Of a stretch of DNA of 64,000 bases, positions 44,030 through 57,339 are shown piece by piece (position 1 is the first letter of the stretch; each line of letters opens with the position of its first letter). This stretch comes from Neodiprion pinetum (taxonomy: Eukaryota > Arthropoda > Insecta > Hymenoptera > Diprionidae): assembly GCF_021155775.2 (NCBI RefSeq), contig NC_060234.1:10922283-10986282 (forward strand), in the 5' to 3' direction. A program made the position numbers and the translations under genes. Under the pieces are notes generated by a model. That model was not told the origin of the DNA. It did no database searches and was given only the letters and a program-made list of their open reading frames with translations.

Positions 44030-47000
44030 TATACCGGGACAATCTCTTGAAACTATACATATAATGCGCATGCGCGAGTTTTATCGGCTGCTCGGGCAGG
44101 TTGACCACTCCGAGTTTCAGCTGTCAAACTCTGTTTCTGGCGGCGTTGTAGTTCATACGAATTCTTGAGGTTAGAATCTTAAACAGTCGAGGTAGTGACT
44201 CGGAAAGTTGATGCTAATGCCCTTTGAAAATTGGCTTTATTCAACTAAAATGAGAAATCTGTTAAAATGTTGGGTGCTTGGAAGAAAGGCAGCAGGTAGG
44301 TTCGAACACTTTATTTGATCATTTTTATTATTTCGTACATTAGAAATAACAATGGAATTTTTATCTATCAACAGGTGATACGGCTAAAATAATTACATCT
44401 CTGATATTCACTGTTATCTGCCCATTCAATTTGTCAGACGTACAAAGATCATCGCCACTTCCAAGGAACTAAGCAACTTTCTCACTCTTTTGTGATTTCA
44501 GGCGGTAATATTGAATTTTATCACTTTCGAAAATGAGACATTAAACCGAGCGTTCAAGAAATTTAAATATCTCACTATCTGTAACGGAACTATGACTCTT
44601 TTTTTTCTTGAAAATAGTTCAACAAAATTTACGAATAGTCGATAGTGAATGTATTTTTCTGATTAACAAATTATTGCTACTACTATTTAAAATTTCCGAA
44701 TGATTATCAGAATTTATTTCGCAAATTTTCAATGATGTTCGATTAAATAAATGAAGGGAACCTAATACTCAAGTCGAAAATTCAAGTAACATTAGATTTA
44801 TTAAAATGATTTCTGTATTTCATGTTAGTGCGGTTCGAAACAAAGAAAATCTAATCGAAAGTGTAGAACTCCGGAATGTAAATCATCCTGTGACACAAGT
44901 TGAAAATCAAGTTTCTCAAAATGCGCCTCAATGTCACAATTAGCTTCAAGGACAATCATGTTTTAGAGTAATGTCAATTTTAAAGTAATGTAAAGATTGT
45001 GTCCCTTGTTCCATCAAAATAAATGAATATCTAATTTTTAACAAAGTTTACGAAGATTTTTTTCCAAATAATTTAATCCGATACAATATCTTGTTCATAG
45101 TCCTCCGAACATCACCTTCTAACAAGGATATTTGGAAAGAGTCCCTTTGTTGCAGAAACCATTATAAAATTCTTGGTTTTCAATTCGAGCTATTGAATAA
45201 CTCTGTGTTTCAGGTTCCATTTTCAATCTCAAAATGGGATTTTTTTTGCTCCAGATAATGCTAGCATGAAATGCAGAAATAATTGCGGTACATGGAGATT
45301 CACAAGCTTTCAGTCTTAGCGTAGGACCCTATGAAGAGTGTAAAGTTGAATTTGGTTTCAAGTTATCGTGCAACTAGCTAGCCAGATGACACCGTCAACT
45401 AAGATTAAATTTAAAGACATTTTTAACTGAACTTATTTAACAGTTCTAGATTTAGATTGATTCAGTTTGCCTAGCAAAATTCAACCCTACAATCTAATTG
45501 AGGACTTGAAAAACTATTCATCTGAATTCAATGCCAAAGAGAGTAAAAGTAAGCTTCAAAATAAGATATCAAATCAAATGGTATAAAGTTTGAAAAACAA
45601 TGCTGGTCAATAATAATGCTTAAATTACAATGGTGCACAGAATGATTCCTCGGTAGAATGAATTGGCAGCAACGGTTAAGTAACAAACTTATCGCTATTG
45701 GCTCGATCAAAGTAAAATGATGGAATATTCAGCCATTATGATCTGTAGTATATCCCGCTCTTCAATTTTGCCTCAACTGATGTTAAGAAGGTGGCGATGG
45801 CCTGATAAAATTCACTCTGGCACCTGATGTCTGACAAAACAACCAGGTCCGATGGTTCTAATGATTGCACCGCTCGAGAAACCAGGATCCTTGCCACCTA
45901 AACGTTTTGACCATTAGGTAAGGCATAATTGTCCTCGTGTTAATTAAAGTTTAAACTTCGAGCCTGCTGAAAAAAAAACGAATTTTATCATTGAATCCAT
46001 GTTAAAATATTGTCATTGTCAAAGATCACGTAATTGGAAATTTACTTACATGCTTCCATGCCTGACAAATTTAGTCCCGCTTTGACAATGAATTATTTCG
46101 TACCTGAAAATATTAGAAGCTATTATTATCAAACAGGATCTTTCAGTATTTTTGAAGGCAAAAAAAAAGGCAGCACTTTTTGAAAGGCAATCAATGGCCA
46201 GACGAGGGGTGATCAGAAGAGTGGAGATTGGTCTCCCAGTGTTATCGGACGATTGTCTTGTAAGTTATTGTTTTGTTTTCTAATTTTTCATTATTAGCAT
46301 GATTTACACTGTAATATTAACTGTTGTTCTTTTTCTCTTTTTATTCTTGGATATCTGGTGAACCCTCTTTGTTAACGGAACATTGATTGTTGTACAATGG
46401 AGCTGCAAAAACTTTGTCAACTAATCAATGATGTCGGCGAAGGTTTTTGTGAGTATTGCGTCGGGTACGTTTTCTGTTAATTGCTACTCTTTGTCCTCCT
46501 AAGCTTCGTGTTTAAGATGAATAATTTCTTTATTCCTGGTTACTCATTTCTTTTATTTATTTCATGTTCATCGGCACTAATTACTGACTTCTGGAGCACT
46601 GCACCGTAACGAATCTACTCTGGAAATACCTTCTACTGGGTCTCAACCATTCATTTATTTTTAATTTCATGTAAATAAAGAATCTGTTCACAATAAACAT
46701 TATTTTTACTTACCTACCTCTGTTTGTCCAGACTCCCACTTGTTAATGACATTTCAGGTTGAATTTCAGATTTCTCCTTTCAATAAATAACACCCAATTT
46801 CTGTATCATTTGATATTTGCTTTTCCGTTAAATTCTTTATTGCGTCGGTTGAATATCTTCCGAAATCAACCACGGTATTGCTGAACGATATTCTTCTTAG
46901 ACAATTCACGCTACGTAAAAATAAACAGCAGCATAACCTCAATCCACGGCTTTACGCGCGAGAGAATTACAGCTTTTGTTTCATTTTGTGTACGTTGGCG

Positions 47001-47112
47001 CCTTGCTCAGCAGATGGAAACATCACCGCGGCGCGATTTCACCGACCAATGAGATTAAATTATTTGGCGCATGCGCGTTATATGTATAGTTTCAAGAGAT
47101 TGTCCCGGTATA
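44030..47112. mobile_element. 3.1-kb DNA element with 46-bp terminal inverted repeats, no transposase
   Basis: The ends read TATACCGGGACAATC inward and match as inverted repeats over about 46 bp with one mismatch, ending in GCGCATGCGC. The flanks are TA-rich, so TSD length is unclear (TA, TTA/TAT or TATA). Inside there is no transposase, but a credible terminal exon (45736-45897, minus) and several exon-like segments. It could be a non-autonomous element that captured host gene pieces. Confidence 0.72.
45736..45897 (-). CDS. Candidate terminal exon inside the TIR element
   Basis: On the minus strand an acceptor TTTAG (ending 45898) is followed by 53 open codons (starting VARILVSRAVQSLEPS, ending KLKSGIYYRS) and a TAA at 45736-45738. 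Amino-acid composition and codon use look like a real protein, possibly the last exon of a captured host gene. The family is not recognised. Confidence 0.4.
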   Translation of the reverse strand: MARILVSRAVQSLEPSDLVVLSDIRCQSEFYQAIATFLTSVEAKLKSGIYYRS

Positions 47113-47223
47113 TACATACTCACATTATAATGCGTAAACATATTCATATATACAAACATACATGCATATATATATACATATAGACATACATATATAGCTA
47201 CATTCATATTTACATGTATAAAT

Positions 47224-47921
47224 TGTAACAGTTGAATTTAGCCGCCAGAGAGACTACGGAACTCAGTGATAGGTAGGTCGGTCCGTAGGGAGGGGGGCTT
47301 TCACCTAAGCGGTGATACGACGGTAGAGAATCGATCGAGAAGTGGAAGAGAGAGGACGGTTGAGAATCGATCGAGCGGGAAGCGGGAGACGACGGATGAG
47401 GGGATCGTCAGCAGAGTGCGCTCGCAATAAAGAATCATCACGAAAGAAGAAAGACAACCGACGAAACAAAAAACGCATTCGGATTCCCGATCGAGGAAAG
47501 CCCACCAAGAATGACGGACGAGGGAATTCGAATTGGCCGGACACGGAATTAAGGATCTGAAGAATATCCTCAATAACGCTGATGATAAGTTTTATCTACG
47601 TTCTGACCTGTCCTATTTTATTAATAATTTTATGAGTATGACTTTTATGAAATTGTTGTCGTCCTAGATGTCCGCCGTCACTATTTTATTTATACATTTA
47701 TTTATTCTTTTCGTCGATATTTATTGGCTTCTCGTATTCGATTCTAATTTTATCCATACATGTCATTGAGTCATACCACCGTTCGAAATTTCGTTTAAAA
47801 TAAAAACAATAAAACACCATAAAAGAAAATTGTTACGGAAGATTTTCGTTAATTGCGAGGGGCTCTGCAATTGGAGTGAATCCTAGTCTACAAAAACCGC
47901 GAAAACGAAAAGACCGTTACA
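47224..47921 (+). mobile_element. Probable short solo LTR (698 bp)
   Basis: Starts TGTAACAG and ends CCGTTACA, with polyadenylation-like AATAAA signals in the right half. The flanks are AAAT and ACAT, so the 4-bp TSD has one mismatch. It may be an old copy. Confidence 0.55.
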
Positions 47922-48124
47922 ACATGTAAACATATATTACATATGTACACGAGTATGATATCGACCGCGCTGCTCTCGATCGTTACTTGTTCGCAACTAC
48001 TAAACAACAATAGATTTGCTGGTTGAAACTTCGGTTACGTGATTCATTGTTTTTTGCTAATTACTTTAGCGCTTTTTTCAATTACTGTTTTTGCTGATTG
48101 TACGACATAATTGGATGAGCAAAA
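47922..48124. other. Upstream region of the THAP gene
   Basis: Should hold the promoter and 5' end of the P-type element. No terminal repeat was recognised. Confidence 0.3.
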
Positions 48125-51100
48125 ATGTCGTATAAATGCGTTGTTTTGGGGTGTCGCTCGGGAAAAAGTGATCCAGGTCATCGTTTCCCCAGAGATGATA
48201 TTCTCGCATTGACATGGAGGGATATGATTTATTGTGAATCCTGGGTCTACAATATTTCTTGTAATGATCTTCGTAAGTACCGAATTTGCCATAGACATTT
48301 TTCAGATGATATGGTAAAATTGACGGGAACACGAAGGTGCTTGATAAACGGTGCACATCCAGACATCAATGTTGAACTTCGGCGGGCTGTTGCCACAAAT
48401 CCTCGAAGTGTCATAAACAATTCTGCTTTGTGTGATATTAATGGTAATCCGACGCATAGTGTTGGTGATGTTAATGTTGGTGATGTAAGTGTTGTGCAAA
48501 ATATGTCGATAGAATCTACAAACAATGACGAGTGTTCGGATGTGGCAATCTGTGATCTGAGCGCAAATGTCATACACGACATGTCAGTAGATTCTATCAA
48601 CAACAATGATCGTGCTGATGACATTTGTGGTGCTGTTGGTGTTCAAAACATTTCTGTGACTAATAACAATAGTGCAGTGAACATCAACAGCAAAAACCAA
48701 GACAATAGAAATGCTCATCAAGCTGAAATAAATAAACTGAAGAAAGCTCTTTCTAAACATAAAAGGCTAATGAAAACCTGAATTGTAGATATAAGAAAAA
48801 GTGCCAAGAAGTTGCGCAATTAAAAAAGGCACAAGCAAGTTTCTCAAACCCGTCCTTGACAGAAGTTCAAGAAATTTTCATTCAAATGCAATTTGAGCAT
48901 ACGGGAAAAAATCCACAGGTAAAATTTTGTTGTATAAAATATTTTGTATAAAATTTTTTGAATCGAGAGATAAATATCTCAATAGCTCACTACCAAATTT
49001 TCAGATCGATTTACCTCGTCGTTTCTGACTAATTAATTATTGGAATTGTGTTTTTTACACGTAGAGGTACAGAGAGATGATAAAGATAGTATGAAATCTT
49101 CTGTACCGCTCGAGTGATGCAAGTAGATTTCATACTAACTTTATCATTTCGCTACATCTCTACATGTAAAAAATGCAATTTCAAGAATTAATTACTCAGA
49201 AACAATGACGTGAATCGATCTGAAATTTTGGTAGTGAGCTATTGATGTATTTATCTCTCGGTGAAAAAAATTTCATAATTTTGGTAATATATAAATTTAT
49301 CATTAATTTCATTCTTTTCATTACTTTAGGCACGACGTTTTTCAACACCGCAAAAGCTGCTATCTCTTATCATTTTTGAACGGTCTCCAACGGCATATGG
49401 ACTGCTGTCAAAACTTTTTGTCGTCCCTGCTCCTGGAACTCTAAAAAAAGTTTTGGAGAAGATGAATTTTGACACTGGAATAGCTCCGGTCATTTCACGT
49501 CATTTGAAGAGTGAAGGGCAACGCTTATCATCATCGTTGGATAAATATGTCGCAGTCATTTGGGATGAAGCAGCAACGACGCCTCATTTGGATTACGATT
49601 CCTCAAAAGATAAGATTTGGGGATTCGAGGATTTCAAATATAAGCGTACAATTAAGTTTGCTGATCATGTCATTGTGGTCGCTGTACATTCAGCGAATCG
49701 TGCTGATTGGTTTGTGCCGGTTTTTCACGGCTTTTGCGAGGGTCAAACTGATCCAGCTAATTTAACAAGAATTGTTAAATTAGTATTTGATAAAGTTATC
49801 GATAGTGGATTAGTTCCTGTGGCCACGGTTTGTGATCAAGGCACAAATAATGTAAAAGTCGTGAAAAACTTAATTTTGCAATCAAACACGACGCGGTATA
49901 AGCTAGGACTGAATTCAGGTAAGAAATTTATTGCTATTTTTCTCAAGATTTATCTACATTCTTCTAAATTTCGCATTATTTTCTAGCTAATACGATTCTC
50001 TGGCGTAATTGTGAAATCGTCCCATTGTTTGACAGCCCACATCTCACCAAGGGTTCTCGGAACAATTAATTGACGAAAAAATTGGAATATATTCACAAAG
50101 CTGAATCGAAACGGGATTATTCCGATTTATTCGAATATATAGATCCAAACGTTGCGACTACTCATCATGCCACATGGGATGACCTCGAGAAAGCCTACAG
50201 GATCGACAAAAACCGCACAGTTGGTTCAAGGCTGACAAAATTAACCGATGAACATATTTATTGTTCAAAAATAAAAAAAATGAGAGTCCGTCCTGCTGCC
50301 CAAGTTCTCAGTCGAAGTACAGTAAACTTAATGAAAAGTCTTGTTGAATCTCCAGGAAAATTATCGTTTGTGATCACCATTAATGGAAGTAGTTTCCGTT
50401 TCTTTCTTTTAAAAAGATTATGGTCCAATGTAAAGTACTAGAGTTTATTCTCTTCGTACTATTCAAATGTTTCAATTATTCAAAGAACGAACGCGCGAAA
50501 GTCATCCCTACAATCTTTCAAATCTTCCAATTTAATACCTATAACTTGACTTCTTATTTCTTTAGCGCATGCGCTCTCATGGTAAGCATGTTCGCGCATA
50601 ATACTTTTATTTAAATACCTGAAACACGTTCGCACATAGTTCTGAATGATCGCACTTTTATAGTTTCGTTTAAATCTTTATTAATGTAATTACAATTACA
50701 GTTCCCATTTCAGCTACTGAAGGGCCGTTGCAGCTGGACAAAAACTCGTTGTTCACAGCTGAAATTTTGAACTCCTTCAACAACTTGTTCGATTCAATGA
50801 ATGGTTCACCTTTGCACATCAAGGATACTGCACCATATCGTACGAACGTCACCTGCAACAGTCCTCACCATCAACTTTGGGCGAGAATTAAATACTTCCT
50901 GAGTCCTTGCGATTCCTCGACCCAAAAAACAGTCAGCGTAAAGCTACATTTCCAACTCTGGAGAACTGGAAACTGAATGTGGAGGGGTTTGAGAAGCTAT
51001 GGTCCATTTTGTCTTCGTATGAATTTGAAGAATTCTCTCCAAGAGATTTTAACCAGGACGACCTTGAAAGTATATTCGGACGGTTAAGGCAACGGAGCTG

Positions 51101-51860
51101 TAATAGGAAACCTTCTTGTAGGTTGATCACCTCGCACTTAAGAACTTTATTAATCGACAAAATCGGAAGATTCAAAGTACGTCACGGAAATACCGAAAAC
51201 CGTTCTTCACATGATGATTCCGAGAATGTCGATTTTTCTGACATAATTTCTACATTCAAAAACTTTTTAGTTGACCTTGATTGTATTGATGATGATGGTC
51301 GTGAAATTGATTCTGAGAATGGAGATGATTCTATTGTTTCATCACCTATAGAATCCAGTATTCATTCTGAAACTGAATCGACAACAATCAGACCAAAAAT
51401 CATTCAGCACTTATCTCGAAATAACGAGATTAGCCAGCAAATGATGAAAGTGGTTGAATGTATAAATTGTAAAACTTCTTTCGTGCGAAATCAAGAAGTT
51501 AACCGTACGTCAGACTCAGTATTTGACCAGATGTACTTTCAAGTGTTGACAGCCATTGATAATGTCATGGTATCTATGTGCTACAAGACGGAAATAAGCA
51601 AGAGATTGAAATTGAGGGTTGATGAACTGATGAAGAGTAAGGTTATTAACGAACAATGGTCTTCGTGTTCAGAACATCAGCCCCAATTAAATGACTTGAT
51701 TATTGACGTCATAGTACGGAGATTCCTGGCAGATTGGAGTGCTGCAGTCAATGATCTCTTGGAGGGCAAAATGGACCATTTGAAAAACGAAAATTTCGTT
51801 TTCAACCGGGCTTGGATGAAATTTCAAAAAACAAAATCTGTGGCAAAACGATCCACGTAG
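48125..51860 (+). pseudogene. P-element-type transposase with THAP domain, multi-exon, broken
   Basis: The N-terminus is a C2CH THAP DNA-binding domain (CVVLGC near the start, ICHRHF near residue 58). A leucine/lysine-rich coiled segment follows, then the RNase H-like core: WDEAAT, CDQGTNN, and the C-terminal acidic motif NQDDLESIFGRLR. Exons are separated by introns at about 48919-49329, 49918-49985 and 50360-50715. Lesions: a frameshift near 48770 (product ends early at 48781), TAA at about 50069-50071 in FDSPHLTKGSRNN-x-LTKK, and a frameshift near 50895-50910. The first intron carries a foldback MITE. It resembles THAP9/P transposases; dead copy. Confidence 0.85.
48948..49274. mobile_element. 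Foldback MITE in an intron of the P-type gene
   Basis: Arms beginning CGAGAGATAAATA and including TAGCTCACTACCAAA are inverted around a centre near 49105. Identity between the arms is moderate, so it is an older insertion. The TSD is not defined. Confidence 0.65.
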
Positions 51861-51909
51861 TTTTTATGCTTGATTTCTGGACTAATTTTGTATATATTGG
51901 TAAATATGT

Positions 51910-53855
51910 TGTGACGTGGATTTTTCTGCACCTCGATCACTCGGAGAAAATGACCGAGAACTTACCTCGTACACAATAAATCGGCGTCCACGATGTACCC
52001 TGGACCTAAAACAATATCGCAAAGTTTTTGTTGGGCGCCTGGCGTGATTAACACGCCTCGAAATCATTAATACGCTATTCCTCGGGCATATGCCCGATAG
52101 CTCAGTACCGCGGAGAGGGGAGGGGTAATTTTTGGAGAGAGAGAGATGTAACACAAGTAAGCCAACGCGTGGTTTGGCCAAATCACTATAAAATTCCAAT
52201 AATATATTTCTCGTCAGCGATATTACAAAAAAAAAAATAAAAATAAAAATAATCATACGACTGCACAAGTCGTCCTTCGCGATTCCAAATACACAGGTTT
52301 AAATTTAATCCAAAAGAAATAAGAAAGGGAGAAACAGACCAAATAATAAGAAAAAAAAAATGAATAAATCTAGGAGACCTCTACGGCCTACGTGCGCTAG
52401 TCGCCGTCTTAATAATACCCTAACTCGCAAAAACCAAAAACAAAATCGGACTCGATGCGCTGCCCGCGATCGGCTTCAACTACGACGCTACTCGTTACTT
52501 AATTATAAACCGCTAAACAAAAACGTAATCTAGATCATACTCGACGCGCTAATCGCAATCGTGATTGAATCTAGCTAATATCTTATTTCTACGGGCGCTA
52601 GTCGCCACCTTACTGATGCACAAACATCCGTAAACTGAATCAAAAAGACGTGACTCGACGCGCTAATCGCGACCAAATTAATCACTCTAGGAAGCTTTTC
52701 TAATCGCGCGAGTGTATAGCGTATTATGACGCATCCGAGCTCCAGTCGTAGTCCCTATTTCCCCAAAGTTCACCACCCTTTTTACGTACGCAGACTCGAC
52801 GAGACCCCGTGCAGCGAAATTTGGCCGCATTTAATTTCACTCCGAAATTGTTCCCTACTCGAAACCGTGACTCGACGCGAGACTTTACAGGGATCCCCTT
52901 GACTCTACGCGTTATCGCGAAAACTCAGGCTACGGTCATCCTCAAGGAGATCGGCAAACAGATTTCGAGCGCTACTCTAACTCTAAGATTACGTGGGCCG
53001 ACCGTTTATCAGTGTGCCAATTTAACTTGCGCTCGAAATATGCCCGCAAAGAATTATAAGCGCTTACCGCTCCGCAGCCACCCGAGGAATTCTCCTACTC
53101 CAGTTTCTGCCATGTCCCATAGACAAGTCTCTATTTCTTTTTTTTTTTTTTTGAATTTTTGCGCTACTCAACAGTCGCGAACTGTCGCCAGGACTCAAGT
53201 GACGAGTCCTGCAAATCGGAGCCGCAATTCGAACATGCCCCGAACATAGGCGCCATCCATAGTCAAAATTTTCCCGATCGCATCGGGGTTCTCGTTACGC
53301 AATTCTTACAATCTAGCGTATCGCTATCGTTGAATACCGCTGTCGCAGGGTGTTGATTGGCTGGCCAGTCTCGGGTACCCCGTAGCTTGGCAGTGGCGTG
53401 GTGATGACTTCGCGAGGGTACCTGTCGTCAGTTGGGTGACGGAGGGGGGGGGGGGGGGGGGGGCTACGGCTCGCCGGCCACCAACGGGAATCTCGTCCGC
53501 CTTGGATTCCCTCGCGGCAGAGCTCTCCGTTGACGCTCTCTCCGTAGCCTCGTGCGAGGCCCACCTTTCGTCGCGATCCGCCGCGATTGCCATCCAGTAA
53601 CGTCGTTCGGATTTGCTGCCGATCCCCTGTCTGAAGCCGCATTTACTCGCCACCCAAAAAAAATAAACAAAAATCCTGAAGAGTCTTATTCGCTAAACCG
53701 GCGATGGTCCCCTCTTAGAGTCTCGGATGCGTGACTGTTGTCCTGGCGCTCTTTATCGAAATGAGCCGCGGTCTGCTCCGCGTGCTCCCTAAGTCTGTGG
53801 TCCGTCTAGAGTTCGGGGAGCCGTGTGGAACGCGCAGTAAAAATGCCACGTTACA
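51910..53855 (-). mobile_element. Solo LTR related to the complete gypsy element (1,946 bp)
   Basis: The reverse complement is clearly homologous to the 9269-11239 LTR over its length. Ends TGTGACGTGG and GCCACGTTACA are flanked by ATGT (51906-51909 and 53856-53859). It shares the PBS-like site (52030-52039), donor (51960-51966) and motif array on the minus strand. A C6 tract of the other LTR has grown to a run of 20 G on the plus strand (53444-53463). Confidence 0.92.
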
Positions 53856-53879
53856 ATGTATGTAAATAATGTATATATG

Positions 53880-55689
53880 TGTTACGCCCCGACGTACCGG
53901 CTTGGCGTACCTTTTTCAAAATTCCATTTCATTTCATTTCTTCATTTCTTCAATGCACAGATATCATTTCATCAAAATCTCATATTCTAATAACGGCGAG
54001 TTCCACCCCTCCTGGCAAAAGTCACGTAGAGACCAACGACGATCCCTAGTATAAGGTTCAACTTTCTTCTATTTAACTGATACCAAGAACTGAGGTAGGA
54101 GACTGCTGAATTAGCATCAGTAGCGCTCAGCCCGGAAATATCCCTCTTTTTAAGTTAAAACTATAATCAATAACTAGGGTAAAACACTACCTTTAGAACC
54201 ACCAAATTAAAATAGATTACTTATTGGAATGTATGAATGAATGTGTGAACATTGCATGTAAATATCTTTTGTTCATATCTTCAATGTGTCACCGACGAGA
54301 TTGAGAATCGTCGGAACACCGTCGAAGAGCGAGAAGTAACGCTGACCATGTGGATTTGGGCACCAGGAGGTCGCCCTCGCACCTCATTGGCTAATTACCG
54401 TTGTAACTAATTACAACTGCAGCTCCTTGGACCCTCGGGCCCAAGAAGCCGCGTCTTTCGTCTGTCAAGTCGCGAAGTGCGTGGACGTCTACCCGGATGA
54501 GCCCTCTCGAGCAAGAGTAGCGTTTGGAAAATCTTAGTTGTGACCGACCTAAAGTCTCGCGCTAATTCGTCAAAACCGAGCATTCAGTTATTCTGTTAGC
54601 TGCAAGAGACTCACTATCTTCTACGTTTCCACCTTTTCTGTGCTTTACTAAATCTCATCATTTCGCGAATAGACATTTTTATGCCATTCCATTTTCCATA
54701 ATTAAATTGAGTTCGGCCCTGATTCAACCGAATCAGGTAATTTTAAGTGATAATAATAATAATTACACTATCGTTTTTAATAAATAAATCGTTGCAATCA
54801 TTTTTAACATACATCAAAATCAGAAAATAGACACTTTCAAGCTTTCGATAATAAGATATTCCAAATCTACAAAGAGTAAGTGACCGACGTTCAACATCCT
54901 TCGATTGATCAACTCTTCCAAACTTGAGGTGAGGCCCTGGTCCAGATTTCTACCGACGCAGACCGACACGATCCGACGGCTCTCAATCTCGTCGACCGAT
55001 TCACCTAAAGCTAAGTCAATCCGAGTGTTAATTTTCGAAATTGAACGAATTTTTGTTTCACCTTTTTAATCAAAATTTACTTCAGTAATAGCAAGTCTAG
55101 AATTGGTGGCTAGCTTCACTACCCCCAATTAAATCGTACTTATTGTTTCCAAGAATTAACCAATAAGACTTAACAATAGTATATATAATTGATTTAAGAT
55201 AATTTAAAAAGAGAGATACTATATCGAATAATCACGACCAGTTAGTTAACCACCGTTCAGAGTAGATGTTCCTGGTACCAAATAATAATATCCTTTAGAA
55301 TAGTATAACACACGATTTGTATAAACTTGAACACTTTATAAATTGTTACTTTCGGCTCATATATCATTATCACCATTGATTGTTACCAGACATTTCAATC
55401 GCCAAATCGAAACAGAATATACTTCATCTTTTACCAGTTAAATCATATTAAACATTTATTTTGAACTACCTTTTTCCCATTTTTATTATTATAAAATTGC
55501 CTCAACAATTTAAACACACCTCACAGACCTGTACAGGACTATAGCAACACGATCCTACAAATTACCGGCTTATCGAAAGGTAGGTCTTTTCTTAGTTTTA
55601 ATAATTATTCATTGTCGTTACGTGGGAGCTTGATTATTCAATTAATCATTAACTACCACCGCTCAGTACACCCTCACCCCCACGTAACA
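53880..55689 (+). mobile_element. Solo LTR of another family (1,810 bp)
   Basis: Ends TGTTACGCCCC and CCCACGTAACA are flanked by TATG (53876-53879 and 55690-55693). AATAAA lies near 54780 and a donor-like AGGTAGGT about 110 bp before the right end, which suggests plus orientation. No coding region. It lies only 24 bp from the previous solo LTR. Confidence 0.82.
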
Positions 55690-56699
55690 TATGTATATAT
55701 ACGTGTAATATTTGTGAATATGTATGTAATATTGTTGAATATGTATGTAAATAATGTATATATACACAAACAGAAGCTACAAATCAAATCATACAGTATT
55801 CAATATTCATTACTGCGTTAACGATGTGAGATGTTTTTAAGTAATGTATACGCAGTAAAACCAGCATATATAAAAATCGAAACAAATATGCTAAATTTTA
55901 ATCATGTTTAATTTAAAATCTCGCATCAACATTTTTAGAGAATCACGTGCAAGTTATCTTTCATTTCATTGTTTTTCATCTATAAATATTATTAGTTCAA
56001 AATTTCATGCTTATCCTTAAAGATGAAATAGTCTCCACCAATAATATATTATTAGTTTCACATTCTATACCCATTCTTAATAATGAAAGAAAATCTGTCA
56101 TTTGTTAATGTTGCTTTAAACCGAAATAAAAAATGTAGTTCTCTAAATCTAATTTCAATGACCAATATAATTAATCCTTTATTATTTATATTTTTTTGAT
56201 AAGGAGATACATCTCCATTTTCCATTTCTGTTTTGCACGTATAGACGCAAAGTTCCTGAAAATATATTTTTTTACATTATTATTGAACTATTCATTCATC
56301 TCATAATTAATACATACCTCTGATTTCACTTCGTACGGCGGATTATGTACTTTCGTCTGCGGTATTACTTTCCCACGGACGATTCGTTCTCCACTAGCTT
56401 CATCATGAATTTCAACGACCTCCTGAACATGATGGCTTTGGAATAGTTTATACCCTAGAAATGTTTAATTAATTGATCATCGTATTGTGAGTACTACGAT
56501 GATCCTAAAAACAAATACGTAGTAAAAATTAAAATGAATTTGAAAGAATATCTCATATGTTTCGTGCATTTACTTACCTTTCGACAAAATTTTCCGCGAA
56601 AGAATTCTGCATGGATATTCTGAAATCCACATTTGATGATAATGTGGCTCATAATATCACTTTTAATTTCGTATTGCACTAAGTAAAACAATAATTTGA
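55690..56699. other. Unassigned AT-rich stretch
   Basis: Begins with imperfect GAATATGTATGTAAT repeats, which also continue left of the solo LTR. An imperfect tandem pair of about 65 bp lies at 55980-56100. No gene recognised. Confidence 0.45.
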
Positions 56700-57067
56700 A
56701 ACGTGCCGTGATTGTACGCTTGTACGCTTTGTATCCCACCGCACGCAATACATTTATACCGAAGATTTTGAAATTCCTATCTCTTGAGCGATACGGCTTG
56801 CAGGTTTCATCGGATCTTCTTCGGCACACAAATATAGCGCTAATTTTGTCTCATAACTTGTGTGTCTGTTCGGCTGCGATACCTTTACTGTTCTTCCATC
56901 GACACTTCCTTCTTGTTCGAACCGTATTACAATTTTACGTATCGTATTATGCGATGGGATCGGGCGATTTGGGTACGTTGGCGTGAAATGAGTCGATATC
57001 TCGCTGCCTCGTAACGTTGTCTCAAAATCGCCACTTTTTCTTCAACACTGAATTTACAATTCGGCAT
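56700..57067 (-). pseudogene. Mariner/Tc-type transposase, N-terminal fragment
   Basis: Read from ATG 57067 on the minus strand: MPNCKFSVEEKVAILRQRY begins a helix-turn-helix domain. After frameshifts it continues as RFEQEGSVDGRT, EEDPMKPASRIAQEIGISKSSV and LRAVGYKAYK, where homology stops near 56715. The paired DNA-binding helices of Tc1/mariner transposases are visible. The frame is lost at least twice. Confidence 0.65.
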
Positions 57068-57339
57068 TTTTGGCAGTACTAAATTGGAAAGCAGATTCAA
57101 TTATTGCATACCGAAGTAAACAACGCTTCAATCGCGAATAGACGCCGTAATAATGCAAAACCATCTGTTGATTTGTGGTTGCTGTATGGTAACGACGAAC
57201 AAATGAATATAGCGTTCAATCTGTACGAGTTATTGACATGTAATCGTTGCATCTTTCCGCAAATCAATCGCGAACAATACTAAATAAAAATTTTACTTTA
57301 TGAAGAACAGGGTTGTACATTTTTTTATTGAAAAAGTAA

